Assembly (NCBI GenBank): GCA_902793195.1
Contig: CADBCS010000013.1
Location: 62,001-126,000, forward strand
Length of the DNA stretch: 64,000 nucleotides
Reading direction: 5' to 3'
Source: an uncultured Coriobacteriaceae bacterium
GTDB taxonomy: Bacteria; Actinomycetota; Coriobacteriia; Coriobacteriales; Atopobiaceae
Shown in pieces: positions 9,440 to 18,581 of this stretch. The notes beneath the pieces were generated by a model. It ran no database searches. It was not told the DNA's origin and saw only the letters and a program-made list of their open reading frames with translations. A program made the translations under genes and the position numbers. Each line of letters begins with the position of its first letter. The stretch's first letter is position 1.

Positions 9440-10678
9440 ATGGACTCCTCTATGATTTCTGCATATCGGGCGCTCAATGAGGCACAGGCGGCCATTGCCC
9501 GTGCGCAGACGCTCGATGAGGCGTTGCAGGAAGGACTCAAGGCAATCCTCAAGAACTGCAAGGCTGAGTCGGGGGCGATCTGGTATGCGAGTTCGATGGG
9601 GGATGATGGGGATAACCCGTCGTGCATTCTCCATCCGTACTTCTGGATCGGGGGATCGGACCTCACCTCGTGTATGCATGTGCCTGGGGACGGCTCGGTG
9701 GGCCGCGTGTACCAGACGCAGGTGGCCGAGCGCTACCTGCACTTCGCGCCCGAAAGCGATCCGGCGACGGTGTCCGACTTCCAGGACATCGAGGTCAATT
9801 CCATGATCTGCGTGCCCTTCTCGAGCATGAAGAAGAACCTTGGATGCATCCAGTTCATCAACAAGGAGGGCGGTGGCTTCTTTACCAACGAGGAGGCCGA
9901 CGTCTGCGAGATGATGGCCATGCTCGCCGCCATGGCCATCGAGGAGAACGACAATCTCCAACCCGAGTGGTCTCCCGGCAATACGATCATGCGCGTGCGG
10001 GGGGTAACGCGCGAGTTCAAGAACGGGGACGTGGTGACGAAGGTGCTCAAGGGCGTTAACCTCGACGTGTACGAGGGTGAGTTCCTCGTGCTTCTGGGTG
10101 AGTCCGGATGTGGCAAGTCCACGCTTCTCAACATCATTGGCGGCATGGACCATCCGACGAGCGGTTCCTTCGAGTGCTTTGGCGAGGAATACTCGAACGC
10201 CTCGCAGCAGCAGCTCACCGAGTATCGTCGCGACAACATTGGCTTTATCTTTCAGAGCTACAACCTCATGCCCAACCTCAACGCCAGGCAAAACCTCGAG
10301 CTCATTGCGAGTCTGGTCCCCAAGCCCATGTCGGCGGACGAGGCGCTCGAGATCGTCAACCTTGGCGAGCGCAAGACCAACTATCCCTCCCAGATGTCCG
10401 GCGGACAGCAGCAGCGCGTCTCCATTGCCCGTGCCCTCATGAAGCGTCCTCGCATCATCTTGGCGGACGAGCCCACCGCCGCCCTCGACTACACCACCTC
10501 CATTGAGGTTTTGGAAGTCATGGAGAAGATCGTCTCGGAGGGCACGACCATGATCATGGTCACGCACAACGAGGAGATCTGCCGCATGGCCGATCGCGTG
10601 GTGCGCATGCGCAACGGGCGCATGTACGAGGTGACGGTCAACCGTCGAAAGGCCCACGCGAACGAACTCGTGTGGTAG
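9440..10678 (+). CDS. GAF domain-ABC ATPase fusion, partner of the downstream FtsX-like permease
   Basis: The protein has 412 residues. Residues about 10-170 read as a GAF-type sensor ([34 protein letters not shown]). Residues about 183-405 are a LolD/MacB-type ABC ATPase with Walker [10 protein letters not shown] (220-228), signature MSGGQQQR (319-326), Walker B IILADEP (339-345) and the H-loop His376. LolD-type ATPases normally have about 230 residues and no sensor domain. The fusion suggests that a small ligand or redox signal inside the cell gates the ATPase. GGGAGGG lies before the ATG. The next gene, encoding its likely membrane partner, starts almost at its stop codon. Confidence 0.88.
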   Translation: MDSSMISAYRALNEAQAAIARAQTLDEALQEGLKAILKNCKAESGAIWYASSMGDDGDNPSCILHPYFWIGGSDLTSCMHVPGDGSVGRVYQTQVAERYLHFAPESDPATVSDFQDIEVNSMICVPFSSMKKNLGCIQFINKEGGGFFTNEEADVCEMMAMLAAMAIEENDNLQPEWSPGNTIMRVRGVTREFKNGDVVTKVLKGVNLDVYEGEFLVLLGESGCGKSTLLNIIGGMDHPTSGSFECFGEEYSNASQQQLTEYRRDNIGFIFQSYNLMPNLNARQNLELIASLVPKPMSADEALEIVNLGERKTNYPSQMSGGQQQRVSIARALMKRPRIILADEPTAALDYTTSIEVLEVMEKIVSEGTTMIMVTHNEEICRMADRVVRMRNGRMYEVTVNRRKAHANELVW

Positions 10679-10692
10679 CGAGCAGGACAGCC

Positions 10693-13600
10693 ATGAAAGG
10701 AATACGAGCCGTCGAGCTCCTCGCTAACATCAAGGCGAACATCGTCGCATTCTTCTCGATCTCGATGTTCGTGTGTTTGGGTGTCGGGTTGTTTACGGGC
10801 ATTCAGTGGGGGGCGGTGGCCCTGCGCGACGCTGCCAACGACGCCATTGCCAGGGGAAATATGCATGACGTGGAGATTCAGTATCCCTACGGCATAACCG
10901 ACTCCGATTTGGATCAGATTCGCAAGATCGACGACGTGAGCGACCTCGAGTGTGGCTACTCCACCTTTGTCGTGATGGCGAAGGGGGCCACCAGCTACAC
11001 CATAAAGGTACAATCGATCACCGAGCGCATAGACGTCCCCACGCGCGTTGAGGGCACCATGCCGACAAGGGACAACGAGATAGCCCTGCTCGACTTTTGG
11101 GCCAAGGGCAAAGGCATCAACATTGGCGACACGGTGCACTTTAGGCATCAGGAGGCGGCCTCCGAGGTAGCTGACGGGCTCAACATGCTCAAGCAGGACA
11201 CGTTTGTGGTTACGGCACTCGTGGACATGCCCTCATACCTGCAAAAGATGAGCACCACGCTGGGCGTCTCCAACATTGCCACGGGTGCCATCGATTGCGT
11301 GGGATTGGTGCGCAAGGAGGCGTTTGACTCCACCAAATACAAGGATGGATACTCCAACGTGTACCTGCGGTGCAACTCCGTCGCGGGTGTGGACACGTTT
11401 ACCGACGAATATAGGGACAAGTTGGCGCCGACCATCGACTCGCTCACCAGCTTGGGTGGCATCTTGGGCACAAACAGATACAACAAGATTCATGGGGATG
11501 CCCAGGAGGAGCTGGATCAGAACGAGCAGAAGATAAGAGACGGTGAGGAGCAGCTTAACGACGCGAATGCCCAGACGGCCGAGGGCGAGAAGACGCTCGA
11601 GGATGGCAAGAGGCAACTGGCCGAAGGGCAAAAGACTCTTGAGGCTGGCAAGGAGGAGCTCGCCGCGCAACAGTTGTCGGGCACCGAGGAGCTTGCGGAA
11701 GCTTACTCAAAGCTAGTGGAGGGTCAAGCCACGTACGATGCCGGACTTGAAGCGTACAACACCGCCACCGACACCTATAACTCGCTGAGCGCCGCCCTCG
11801 ATGAGAATCGGGGGTCCTACGACATGCTCGTTGAGCTCATCAACGACGTGGAGCTCTTCGATACGCTCGATACCCTTGTGGCAGACGTCCAGGGGGCTTT
11901 GGATGACTACAACGTAGCGGATGAGGGCTCCAAGGAAGATGCGTGGGCCGCGGTCGTCGATGCGTATGGCAGACTCAAAGATTCCTACAACGACTTAAAG
12001 GACGAGACCGGGTCTGCCAATGGCACCTTGGGTGGACTCAGCGGCTTTGGCTTTCTGTCGAGCCTGGGCACTCTTCCTGACATCCCGTCCGACGTCAACC
12101 CCAACTCGATAGCCGCAGAACTCGAGAAGATCGTCAACGCATACTACGCGGTACGCTCTGGCTTGGACGACCTCGCCAACCAATCCGTCACCGTGAGCGG
12201 CCACACGATCTCCTTTACGGACATCCCCGGCGGGCTCGAGGAGGTCTCGGATGAGCTTGTGGAGAAGCGGGGGCAGCTCGACGATGCGGAGGCGGAGCTC
12301 AAGGACGGTTGGACCGAATACGATGCGGGCAAGGCCCTGTACGACACGGGAGTGGCCGAGGGGCAGGACAAGGTGGCCGCTGGTGCTCGCGAGCTCGAGG
12401 AGAAGCAGAACGAGGCGCAGGAGGGCGCGAGGAAACTCGAGGAGGCCAAGCGGGAGATAGCGAGCAAGACCAAGGAGCTGGAGGACGGCAAGATCAAGCT
12501 GGAGGATGCCAAGAAGCTGTTGGCCGACATGATCGAGTACGAATGGGTCGTGTTGCCACGTCGGGACAGCGGCGGCATACAGGGCATCAGCATGGTCTCC
12601 ACCATGATGGAAAATGTCCGCTGGGCCATGGCATCGCTGTTCATCATCGTTGGTCTGTTCGTGTGCTACTCGGCGATCTCGCGACTCGTGCACGAGCAGA
12701 TGATCCAGCTTGGCACCAAGAAGGCGTTGGGATTCCGCGAGGGCGAGGTTACCATTCATTACCTCTGGTTTGCGGGCATCTCGGTGGTCCTGGGCTCGCT
12801 TCTGTCCATTGTGATTAGCATCCTGTTGGTGCAAGGCATCATGAACCCCACGGCAGCGGGCAACTTCTGCGTGGATGCGTACGGCCCCTACTTCTGGCCC
12901 GTCGACCTGCTTGTCGTGGGTGGACTGGAGCTGTTGCTCATACTGGCGTCCACATGGTTTGCCATCCATGGGATTCTCAAGCTCAATGCCATAGACCTGC
13001 TCAAGGGAGAGTCCACCGCCAGCGTAAAGCAGCACTTCTACGAGCGCACGAAGCTCTGGAGCAAGATGTCGCTCTACTCCCAGACGATCGTGAACAACTG
13101 CGTTAACGACAAGCGACGTGTGGTGGGCACGCTCATTGGCGTTGTTGGATGTACGGCGCTCATCGTGACCGCCGTTACGCTTGCCGGAAACGTGAGCGAC
13201 AGCCTCACACACCACTACGACGAGGTCTATCACTTCGATTCCATTGCGTTTTTGGACGGTAAGGGCGACGAGCCCGCAAAGAGCGTCGCAATGGCGTTGT
13301 ACGATCACGGTATTGCGAGCACCGAAGCCTTCGAACGTATGCTGCAAGTTCGCAAAACGGACGGTACTCGTGCCGTGGCGAATCTCGTGGTGCCCACCAA
13401 CGAGGAGTCCTTCGAGAAGTTCTATAGCGTGGTCTCCACCAATGGAGGGCCGGCAGACCTCGCGAGGAATGGACTCTGGGTCTCGGCGGGGTACGGCAGC
13501 CACATGCACCTTAAGGAAGGCGACGAGATCACCCTCACCGAGAACACGGGAAAGACGCACACGTTTAGGGTTGCCGGCTTCTTTGACTACTATTTGCTGC

Positions 13601-14193
13601 GTCAGGAGTTCGTTATTAGCAAGCAGGGGTACAAGGAGGCGTTCGGCGAGGAGCCTCAGACCAACCTCCTGCTCGTCAACACCGATGGCGTGGGTGTCGA
13701 TGCCACGCGCGAGTACCTTGTCGGCACCAAGGGCTATAACTCCCTCGTGGACGACAAAGCTGACGCCTCGTATGCCTACAACGAGCTCAGCAGAATCCTT
13801 CGCACGGTCGTGCTCATTTACCTGCTGCTTTCGGCGCTCATGGCAATCGTGGTGCTGCTCAATCTCGACATCATGTTCGTGGACGAGAAGAAGCGCGAGC
13901 TTATCGTGCTCATGATCAATGGCTTTTCCACAAAGGACGCTAAGGCGTACATCTATCGCGACTCCATTGCCCTCACCGTTATTGGCATCCTGCTTGGTGT
14001 GGTCGTGGGTGCGATCATGGGTGCCATAACCGTGGGAGCGCTTGAGCCCCAGAATGGGTACTTCCTCAAGGGATTAAATGGGATTGCCGCCATCGTGGGC
14101 ATCGTCGGCGCGGCCGTGTTCTCCATCGCGGTGCTGCTGTTTTCCCTCAGGAGGATTCCGCGGTTCGACCTTACGGACATCAATCGCTTCTAG
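10693..14193 (+). CDS. FtsX-like ABC permease with long periplasm-facing coiled coil
   Basis: The protein has about 1166 residues. An N-terminal membrane helix (about 15-38) is followed by a MacB-like extracytoplasmic region and then two Glu/Lys/Asp/Ala heptad-rich coiled-coil stretches (about 265-350 and 525-615; for example LEDGKRQLAEGQKTLEAGKE). Three helices with FtsX pattern follow (about 640-770), a second extracytoplasmic domain, and a final set of three helices (about 1035-1155). This is the architecture of the MacB/FtsX-superfamily type VII exporters that act by mechanotransmission. The ATG at 10693 is chosen over a GTG at 10672 because the latter overlaps the upstream ATPase gene. 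With the GAF-ATPase it forms a two-gene transporter. The substrate is unknown; lipoprotein, peptide or cell-wall signalling are possible. Confidence 0.85.
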   Translation: MKGIRAVELLANIKANIVAFFSISMFVCLGVGLFTGIQWGAVALRDAANDAIARGNMHDVEIQYPYGITDSDLDQIRKIDDVSDLECGYSTFVVMAKGATSYTIKVQSITERIDVPTRVEGTMPTRDNEIALLDFWAKGKGINIGDTVHFRHQEAASEVADGLNMLKQDTFVVTALVDMPSYLQKMSTTLGVSNIATGAIDCVGLVRKEAFDSTKYKDGYSNVYLRCNSVAGVDTFTDEYRDKLAPTIDSLTSLGGILGTNRYNKIHGDAQEELDQNEQKIRDGEEQLNDANAQTAEGEKTLEDGKRQLAEGQKTLEAGKEELAAQQLSGTEELAEAYSKLVEGQATYDAGLEAYNTATDTYNSLSAALDENRGSYDMLVELINDVELFDTLDTLVADVQGALDDYNVADEGSKEDAWAAVVDAYGRLKDSYNDLKDETGSANGTLGGLSGFGFLSSLGTLPDIPSDVNPNSIAAELEKIVNAYYAVRSGLDDLANQSVTVSGHTISFTDIPGGLEEVSDELVEKRGQLDDAEAELKDGWTEYDAGKALYDTGVAEGQDKVAAGARELEEKQNEAQEGARKLEEAKREIASKTKELEDGKIKLEDAKKLLADMIEYEWVVLPRRDSGGIQGISMVSTMMENVRWAMASLFIIVGLFVCYSAISRLVHEQMIQLGTKKALGFREGEVTIHYLWFAGISVVLGSLLSIVISILLVQGIMNPTAAGNFCVDAYGPYFWPVDLLVVGGLELLLILASTWFAIHGILKLNAIDLLKGESTASVKQHFYERTKLWSKMSLYSQTIVNNCVNDKRRVVGTLIGVVGCTALIVTAVTLAGNVSDSLTHHYDEVYHFDSIAFLDGKGDEPAKSVAMALYDHGIASTEAFERMLQVRKTDGTRAVANLVVPTNEESFEKFYSVVSTNGGPADLARNGLWVSAGYGSHMHLKEGDEITLTENTGKTHTFRVAGFFDYYLLRQEFVISKQGYKEAFGEEPQTNLLLVNTDGVGVDATREYLVGTKGYNSLVDDKADASYAYNELSRILRTVVLIYLLLSALMAIVVLLNLDIMFVDEKKRELIVLMINGFSTKDAKAYIYRDSIALTVIGILLGVVVGAIMGAITVGALEPQNGYFLKGLNGIAAIVGIVGAAVFSIAVLLFSLRRIPRFDLTDINRF

Positions 14194-14198
14194 ACCAA

Positions 14199-14238
14199 GA
14201 GTCGGGGCTCGGAGGATACTCCCTCCGAGCCCCGACTC
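14199..14238. terminator. Bidirectional terminator hairpin between convergent genes
   Basis: Perfect 17-bp stem (14199-14215 with 14222-14238) around a six-base loop ATACTC, located between the converging permease and VWA genes. Confidence 0.75.
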
Positions 14239-14267
14239 CATGCCGAGCTGCTCGTTAGAACGCTGTG

Positions 14268-15965
14268 CTAGTTCTTCTCGGCTAGGTTCACGAGCTCAAG
14301 GAACTCGGTTCGTTTTGCGTCGTCGGTCTTTCCTACAAGCTTTCGTATTGAGTCGTAGGTGGTGCTGCCCTTGAACTCGGAGTCGCGCAGCAGCATCCCG
14401 AACTCGCACACGGATGCCGCGAAACGCCAATCGCTGCCTGGATCTTCCTTCCAGTCGGTCTTGCCGAGGGAGATTTCCTGCTCCTTTGCCTCATTGCCCT
14501 GCATGGGCATGTAGCGCAGCTTTGCGGTGAGCCACTCGTCGGGGGAGGCGCTGGAGTCGCCCTTGGTCTCGTACTTGAGGTCGGGTGCCGAGACCTCCAT
14601 CTTGGAGTCCGTGCGCACGATCTCGTATGCAACGGTAAACTGGCTCTGGGGACCAACCTCGCCCGCATCCTTCTCGTCGTTCTTGAAGTCCTCGTCGGCC
14701 ATGGCGCGGTTCTCGTAGCCGATGAGGCGGTAGCCCTTGATGGCGGTCGGATTGAACTCGATCTGCATCTTTACGTCGTTGGCAAAGGGGACCAGGTTGG
14801 CCGTGAGGCGCTCGCCAAGCACGCGCTCGGCCTCCTCCTCGCAGTCGATGTAGTGATACGAACCGTTGCCGTGATCGGCAATCGTCTCCATCTTGTTGTC
14901 CTTGTAGTTGCCTGCGCCAAAGCCGAGAACCGAGAGATAGATTCCCGTTTCGCGCTTGGAGTCCACGTACGCCTCCAAATCGCTTTCGCTTGACATCCCC
15001 ACGTTGAGGTCGCCGTCGGAGGCCATCACGATGCGGTTGACGCCGCCTTCGATCCTGTTCTTTTCGGCGAGGTCGTAGGCCATCTTGAGTCCTGCCTCGC
15101 CGTTGGTTGCCCCGTTCGCGCTAAGGCTGCGGATGGCGCGCATGATCGTTTGGCTGTCGGAGCCCTTGGCGCCGTCCAGAACGACCTCCTCGCCATTTGC
15201 GTACGTTACGATCGAGACCCGGTCGTTGTCTCCCAGCGTCTTTACGAGCTGGGCAAACGAGCTCTGAAGCAGGGGAAGCTTGTCGGGGTCGTCCATCGAG
15301 CCGGAGACGTCGATGAGGAACACGAGGTTGGAGCCCTTCTTGGCCACGCTCTCGTCCTCCTTTGCGGTGGCAAATCCCAGAACCAGAAGGTCGGTGTCCT
15401 TGTTCCAGGGGCACGGTCCCACTTGTGCGGTGATGCCAAACCCATCCTTGCCCTTGGGCTGGGCGTAGCTGTAATCGAAGTAGTTGAGCATCTCCTCGAT
15501 GCGTACGGCTCCTGGCGTGATGCTGTTATAGGAGTAGTACTCCAGCGCATCTTCATTTTGGCCCTGCTCGACATCCTTGCTTGGCTTGGCGACCGCATAC
15601 CCATTGCGCAGCATGCGGCGCAAGTTGGCATAGCTCGCCGTGTCGACGTCGGCCGAGATCGTGGAGAGTGGCCTTGAGGCCGTGGAAATGAACCCCTGCT
15701 CATCGATTGAAGAATACTCCTCGGTGTTAAAGGTTGGCTCCTCCGAGTAATACCCCTCCGGCATGGCGTTATACTCGGTCGCCATGCCATCCGTGACCAT
15801 CTGCAGGGGCATCTCGTCGTCTATCGGCATGACCTGCTTGTTGCCGCTCGTCTCTGCTTCCGTTGGGGGTGCTGCCGCGGGTTGCACGGCAGAGCCGCAG
15901 GCAATCAATGACAAAGCGACGGTGCACGACACGAAGGCCTTGGCCGCCTGTGCTAACGTTTTCAT
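14268..15965 (-). CDS. von Willebrand factor A domain lipoprotein, YfbK type
   Basis: The protein has 565 residues. Residues 1-23 form a lipoprotein signal with lipobox LIACGS (Cys23), so it should be anchored on the outer face of the membrane. A vWF-A N-terminal domain (around 95-190, RIEEMLNYFDYSY) precedes a VWA domain with an intact metal-ion site DVSGS (219-223), and a DUF3520-like C-terminal domain completes the YfbK arrangement. VWA domains bind protein partners through the metal site. The frame is open 41 codons further upstream, but the ATG at 15965 has AGGAGA ahead of it and starts exactly at the signal peptide. It follows the sigma/anti-sigma pair by 97 bases and probably belongs to the same unit. 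Confidence 0.9.
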   Translation of the reverse strand: MKTLAQAAKAFVSCTVALSLIACGSAVQPAAAPPTEAETSGNKQVMPIDDEMPLQMVTDGMATEYNAMPEGYYSEEPTFNTEEYSSIDEQGFISTASRPLSTISADVDTASYANLRRMLRNGYAVAKPSKDVEQGQNEDALEYYSYNSITPGAVRIEEMLNYFDYSYAQPKGKDGFGITAQVGPCPWNKDTDLLVLGFATAKEDESVAKKGSNLVFLIDVSGSMDDPDKLPLLQSSFAQLVKTLGDNDRVSIVTYANGEEVVLDGAKGSDSQTIMRAIRSLSANGATNGEAGLKMAYDLAEKNRIEGGVNRIVMASDGDLNVGMSSESDLEAYVDSKRETGIYLSVLGFGAGNYKDNKMETIADHGNGSYHYIDCEEEAERVLGERLTANLVPFANDVKMQIEFNPTAIKGYRLIGYENRAMADEDFKNDEKDAGEVGPQSQFTVAYEIVRTDSKMEVSAPDLKYETKGDSSASPDEWLTAKLRYMPMQGNEAKEQEISLGKTDWKEDPGSDWRFAASVCEFGMLLRDSEFKGSTTYDSIRKLVGKTDDAKRTEFLELVNLAEKN

Positions 15966-16062
15966 CAAAGGTCTCCTCTCATATCGACCACTACCAAGGA
16001 AACGAGCCAGCACGCCAAAGTGTCGGAAGAATCGCAAAAAAGTCCGTGGTGGATGTGAGCGG

Positions 16063-16692
16063 TCACGAATGCAGCGGCGAGAGGGCATACCACACGTCGT
16101 TGTGGGGGAAGCGCACGTAACGTTCGTCGACTACCTCGCAGGACGTCTGCCCCGATTCGCCCAAACCGTATGCGGTGGCCTTTTTGGCCTTCTGCCCGTC
16201 GACGTTCTCGTTCGAAGGATTACCGACCTCGAAGCGCCGCCCGTCGTCGAGCTCGACGACGGTCCACGTTGGGGCGGGGGCCTCCTCAGCCGAGTCGACC
16301 TCTGCCGCCACCGAGCCCGCTACCGAGTCGGCGTCCTGTGCCATGGGGCTCTGCTCCTCATCGATGCCCTCGGGTGCGATGTCTGTTACGGGGGCGGCGT
16401 TCTTAAAACTCATGGTCTCGCTCTGGGCGTCTTGTTTCGACTGCCGCGTGGTTGGCGACATGTTTGTTGGCAGCATCACGACCATGGCGAGGGCAAGGCA
16501 GGCGGCAAGCGCAAGCGGCACCACTATGTGCCAGTGCGGGCGGCGCAATCGCCGATGGCCTACGGCCTTCTCTTCCGCCTGCAGGGAGGCAAGCACGCGG
16601 TTGCGGGTGTCGGCGGAGGGGCCCATGGCCGCATAGGCCGCTTGGAGACGATCGTCCAGATCCGGCAGGTTGGTTACATGGCTGTCACTCAC
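16063..16692 (-). CDS. Probable anti-sigma factor, single-pass membrane protein
   Basis: The protein has 209 residues. An N-terminal cytoplasmic helix region of about 50 residues (LDDRLQAAYAAMGPSADTRNRVLASL) precedes one membrane helix (about 55-77) and an extracytoplasmic half with DDGRRFEVGNP. The start codon overlaps the stop of the sigma-factor gene by four bases (ATGA), the usual arrangement of an ECF sigma factor with its anti-sigma factor. No HxxxCxxC zinc motif is present, so it is not a classical ZAS-type anti-sigma. The assignment rests on context and topology, not on a recognised domain. Confidence 0.65.
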   Translation of the reverse strand: MSDSHVTNLPDLDDRLQAAYAAMGPSADTRNRVLASLQAEEKAVGHRRLRRPHWHIVVPLALAACLALAMVVMLPTNMSPTTRQSKQDAQSETMSFKNAAPVTDIAPEGIDEEQSPMAQDADSVAGSVAAEVDSAEEAPAPTWTVVELDDGRRFEVGNPSNENVDGQKAKKATAYGLGESGQTSCEVVDERYVRFPHNDVWYALSPLHS

Positions 16693-17168
16693 GTCGCATC
16701 GCCCCCTAGCGCTTTTTTAAGCAAACCTCGGGCGTCCCTCAGACGATTTCGAATCGTGGACGCGGGAACACCCAGCATGTCTGCAATCTCTGCGGTCTTG
16801 TAGCCCTCATAATAGTGCAGGTATACGCAGTCCTTGTACTTCGTTGGCAGACGAAGCACGGCATCGATGGTGTCGTCGACGGCATCTTGCGATGACCAGG
16901 CTGCCTGCTCGCGTTCGGGCATTGCCACAACGCGCGTTCGCTGCGCGCTCTTGAGCACGTCCTTGCAGTGGTTCGAGGCACATACGATGAGCCAAGCGTG
17001 CTCATGCCCCTCGTCGTTAAACGACCTCGGGTTCCTCACCAGCTTTGCGAACACCGTTTGTGCCGCGTCCTCCGCGTCGGCATGTGAGCCCAAATACGAA
17101 TAGCACAACCGATACACCGTGTCGAAGTTGCGCTCGAACGTTGCCGCTATGTCGTATGTCTTGGTCAT
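16689..17168 (-). CDS. ECF-type RNA polymerase sigma factor
   Basis: The protein has 159 residues with the two conserved sigma-70 regions only. Region 2 (about 13-75, VYRLCYSYLGSHADAEDAAQ) binds core polymerase and the -10 element. Region 4 (about 105-155, YKTAEIADMLGVPASTIRNRL) contains the helix-turn-helix for the -35 element. The Arg/Pro-rich linker between them is short, as in extracytoplasmic-function sigma factors. It is the first gene of a probable sigma/anti-sigma/VWA-lipoprotein operon and likely responds to an envelope signal. Confidence 0.93.
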   Translation of the reverse strand: MTKTYDIAATFERNFDTVYRLCYSYLGSHADAEDAAQTVFAKLVRNPRSFNDEGHEHAWLIVCASNHCKDVLKSAQRTRVVAMPEREQAAWSSQDAVDDTIDAVLRLPTKYKDCVYLHYYEGYKTAEIADMLGVPASTIRNRLRDARGLLKKALGGDAT

Positions 17169-17215
17169 GGGGAGAGCCTAGCATACGATTGCGCGTCCTG
17201 TTTGCGACTCGCGTA

Positions 17216-17644
17216 TCAAGACGCCCAAATCGCCTTCATGAAATTCGTGTATGCCTCGTCGCAGATGCCCAGCGTGCGGTTGAGCAGCTCGAAGCAGGTG
17301 TCGCCCACCACGTTTGGCGAGAGTATGGCGTCGCCACTCGCAATGATGTCGTTGTCCTTGTCCAGGAAGAACGTGAGCCACCTGTACAGTATGTTGGCCT
17401 CGTTGATGGCCGTTAGTGCCGCCTCCGTCTTGTTTGGGGGGACGTGGGCGATCACGCCGCTGCCAAAGTGCATGGTCTCGCCGTCGGGGTCAAACCAGAA
17501 GAAGACGTCCAGATGCTCTATGTTCTCCATGTTGTAGCCAATGCGGACTGCAGGGACTTTTGCGTTCTCCAGCTCTGAATACACAATGTCGCGCTGATCG
17601 AGCGCCGTTTGGAATGCGATGAGGTTAGCAGATCCAGAAGCCAT
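17216..17644 (-). CDS. YbjN domain-containing protein
   Basis: The protein has 142 residues, acidic and without signal or membrane helices. The pattern (FQTALDQRDIVY near the start, a central VFFWFDPDGETMHF, ANILYRWLTFFLDKDNDI and a C-terminal FELLNRTLGICDEAYTNFMKAIW) matches the YbjN family, whose fold resembles type III secretion chaperones and which is thought to act as a general stress or protein-binding factor. Its biochemical role is not established. GAGAGGA precedes the ATG by six bases. It lies 47 bases upstream of the sigma gene in the same direction. Confidence 0.8.
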   Translation of the reverse strand: MASGSANLIAFQTALDQRDIVYSELENAKVPAVRIGYNMENIEHLDVFFWFDPDGETMHFGSGVIAHVPPNKTEAALTAINEANILYRWLTFFLDKDNDIIASGDAILSPNVVGDTCFELLNRTLGICDEAYTNFMKAIWAS

Positions 17645-17954
17645 GGCACGTCCTCTCTTGTGTGGTCATCCCTACGATACTATACCGTGGGCATGTCGGA
17701 ATAGAGTGTTCCCAAAAAAGCTGGTCATTAGGCAACCGTTCGTGCCCCAATGGGGCATACGGGTCGCCCGCAACCGAGGCAAGGTGCACAACAATTGAAC
17801 CAATTTTGGAATCATTATCCATTTTATGGGCATTTGAGTTATGGAGAAATATGGTTTAGGGTGCCCACTCGCCCGCTTGCCAATAAAGCCATGACAGGGC
17901 TGACCTGTTTTGCGTACAATGCATGCAATGTTTGTTAAAGAAGGTGGTGAACCC
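17645..17954. other. 310-base intergenic region between divergent genes
   Basis: No convincing gene. It is more AT-rich toward its right end and holds the promoter-like site of the phosphate genes; small open frames here lack ribosome-binding sites and plausible composition. No riboswitch or tRNA pattern was recognised. Confidence 0.5.
17891..17920 (+). promoter_or_regulatory. Putative promoter of the phosphate-transport pair
   Basis: ATGACA (17891-17896), 18-base spacer, TACAAT (17915-17920). The ATG of the first gene follows 35 bases later behind AAGGTGGTG. No clear Pho box was recognised. Confidence 0.5.
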
Positions 17955-18581
17955 ATGAGTAGGGTAAAGCGCAAGGAGGACGTCTTCTACCGTCTCTTCC
18001 GTGAGTACGGTGAGAAGATCGTCGCCACGACCGAGATTTACCAAAAGATCTTCTCGAACGACTATCCCAACACAAGAACGCTCATCTCGAGCATGAAAGA
18101 TTACGAGAACGTCTGTGACGACCAGGCCAAGCGCATCTTCATGGAGTTGGGCAACTCGTTTATCACGCCGTTCGACCGCGAGGACATAAGCGTGCTGACC
18201 AAACGCCTGGACGACATCGTGGACTACATGGAGGCTGCGGCGAGTCGCATGGACCTCTTTGCGGTGGAGGGCATGCGTCCGGAGGCGGTTCGTCTGGCCG
18301 AGATTACCGGTCAGGCCGTGGCCGAGTTGGCCAAGGTCTTGGATCGACTCTCCAACTTTAAGAAGGACCCCGCCGTCATGGAACTCGCCTTGGGCGTCGA
18401 CGTGATCGAGGACGAGGGCGATGCCGTGTACAAGAACGCGTTGGCCGACCTCTTTAGCGGTAACGTGGGCACGCTCGAGATCATGAAGTGGTCGCGTGTG
18501 CTCGATCGCATGGAGCTTGCGCTCAACGCCTGCGAGCACGCCTGCGACATCGTCCAGGGCGTGGTAATGAAAAATGCTTAG
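17955..18581 (+). CDS. PhoU-like DUF47 family protein
   Basis: The protein has 208 residues, nearly all predicted helix, matching the DUF47/PhoU-like family (DVFYRLFREYGEKIV near the start, LADLFSGNVGTLEIMKW and NACEHACDIVQGVVMKNA at the end). Members of this family are encoded next to PiT transporters and are thought to bind metal and tune phosphate uptake. The ATG at 17955 is chosen because it carries AAGGTGGTG nine bases upstream, although the frame is open to 17910. The stop overlaps the start of the transporter gene by eight bases, indicating translational coupling. Confidence 0.9.
   Translation: MSRVKRKEDVFYRLFREYGEKIVATTEIYQKIFSNDYPNTRTLISSMKDYENVCDDQAKRIFMELGNSFITPFDREDISVLTKRLDDIVDYMEAAASRMDLFAVEGMRPEAVRLAEITGQAVAELAKVLDRLSNFKKDPAVMELALGVDVIEDEGDAVYKNALADLFSGNVGTLEIMKWSRVLDRMELALNACEHACDIVQGVVMKNA

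Noticed and set aside
8897-10657. Open frame of 586 codons on the minus strand
   Set aside because: Antisense to the glycosylase and GAF-ATPase genes; His/Arg/Leu-rich translation without any motif.
11995-13560. Open frame of 521 codons on the minus strand
   Set aside because: Antisense to the FtsX-like permease; no recognisable protein features.
17672-17974. Possible 100-residue gene on the minus strand in the gap before the phosphate genes
   Set aside because: It crosses the likely promoter and start of the PhoU-like gene and has no convincing start site.
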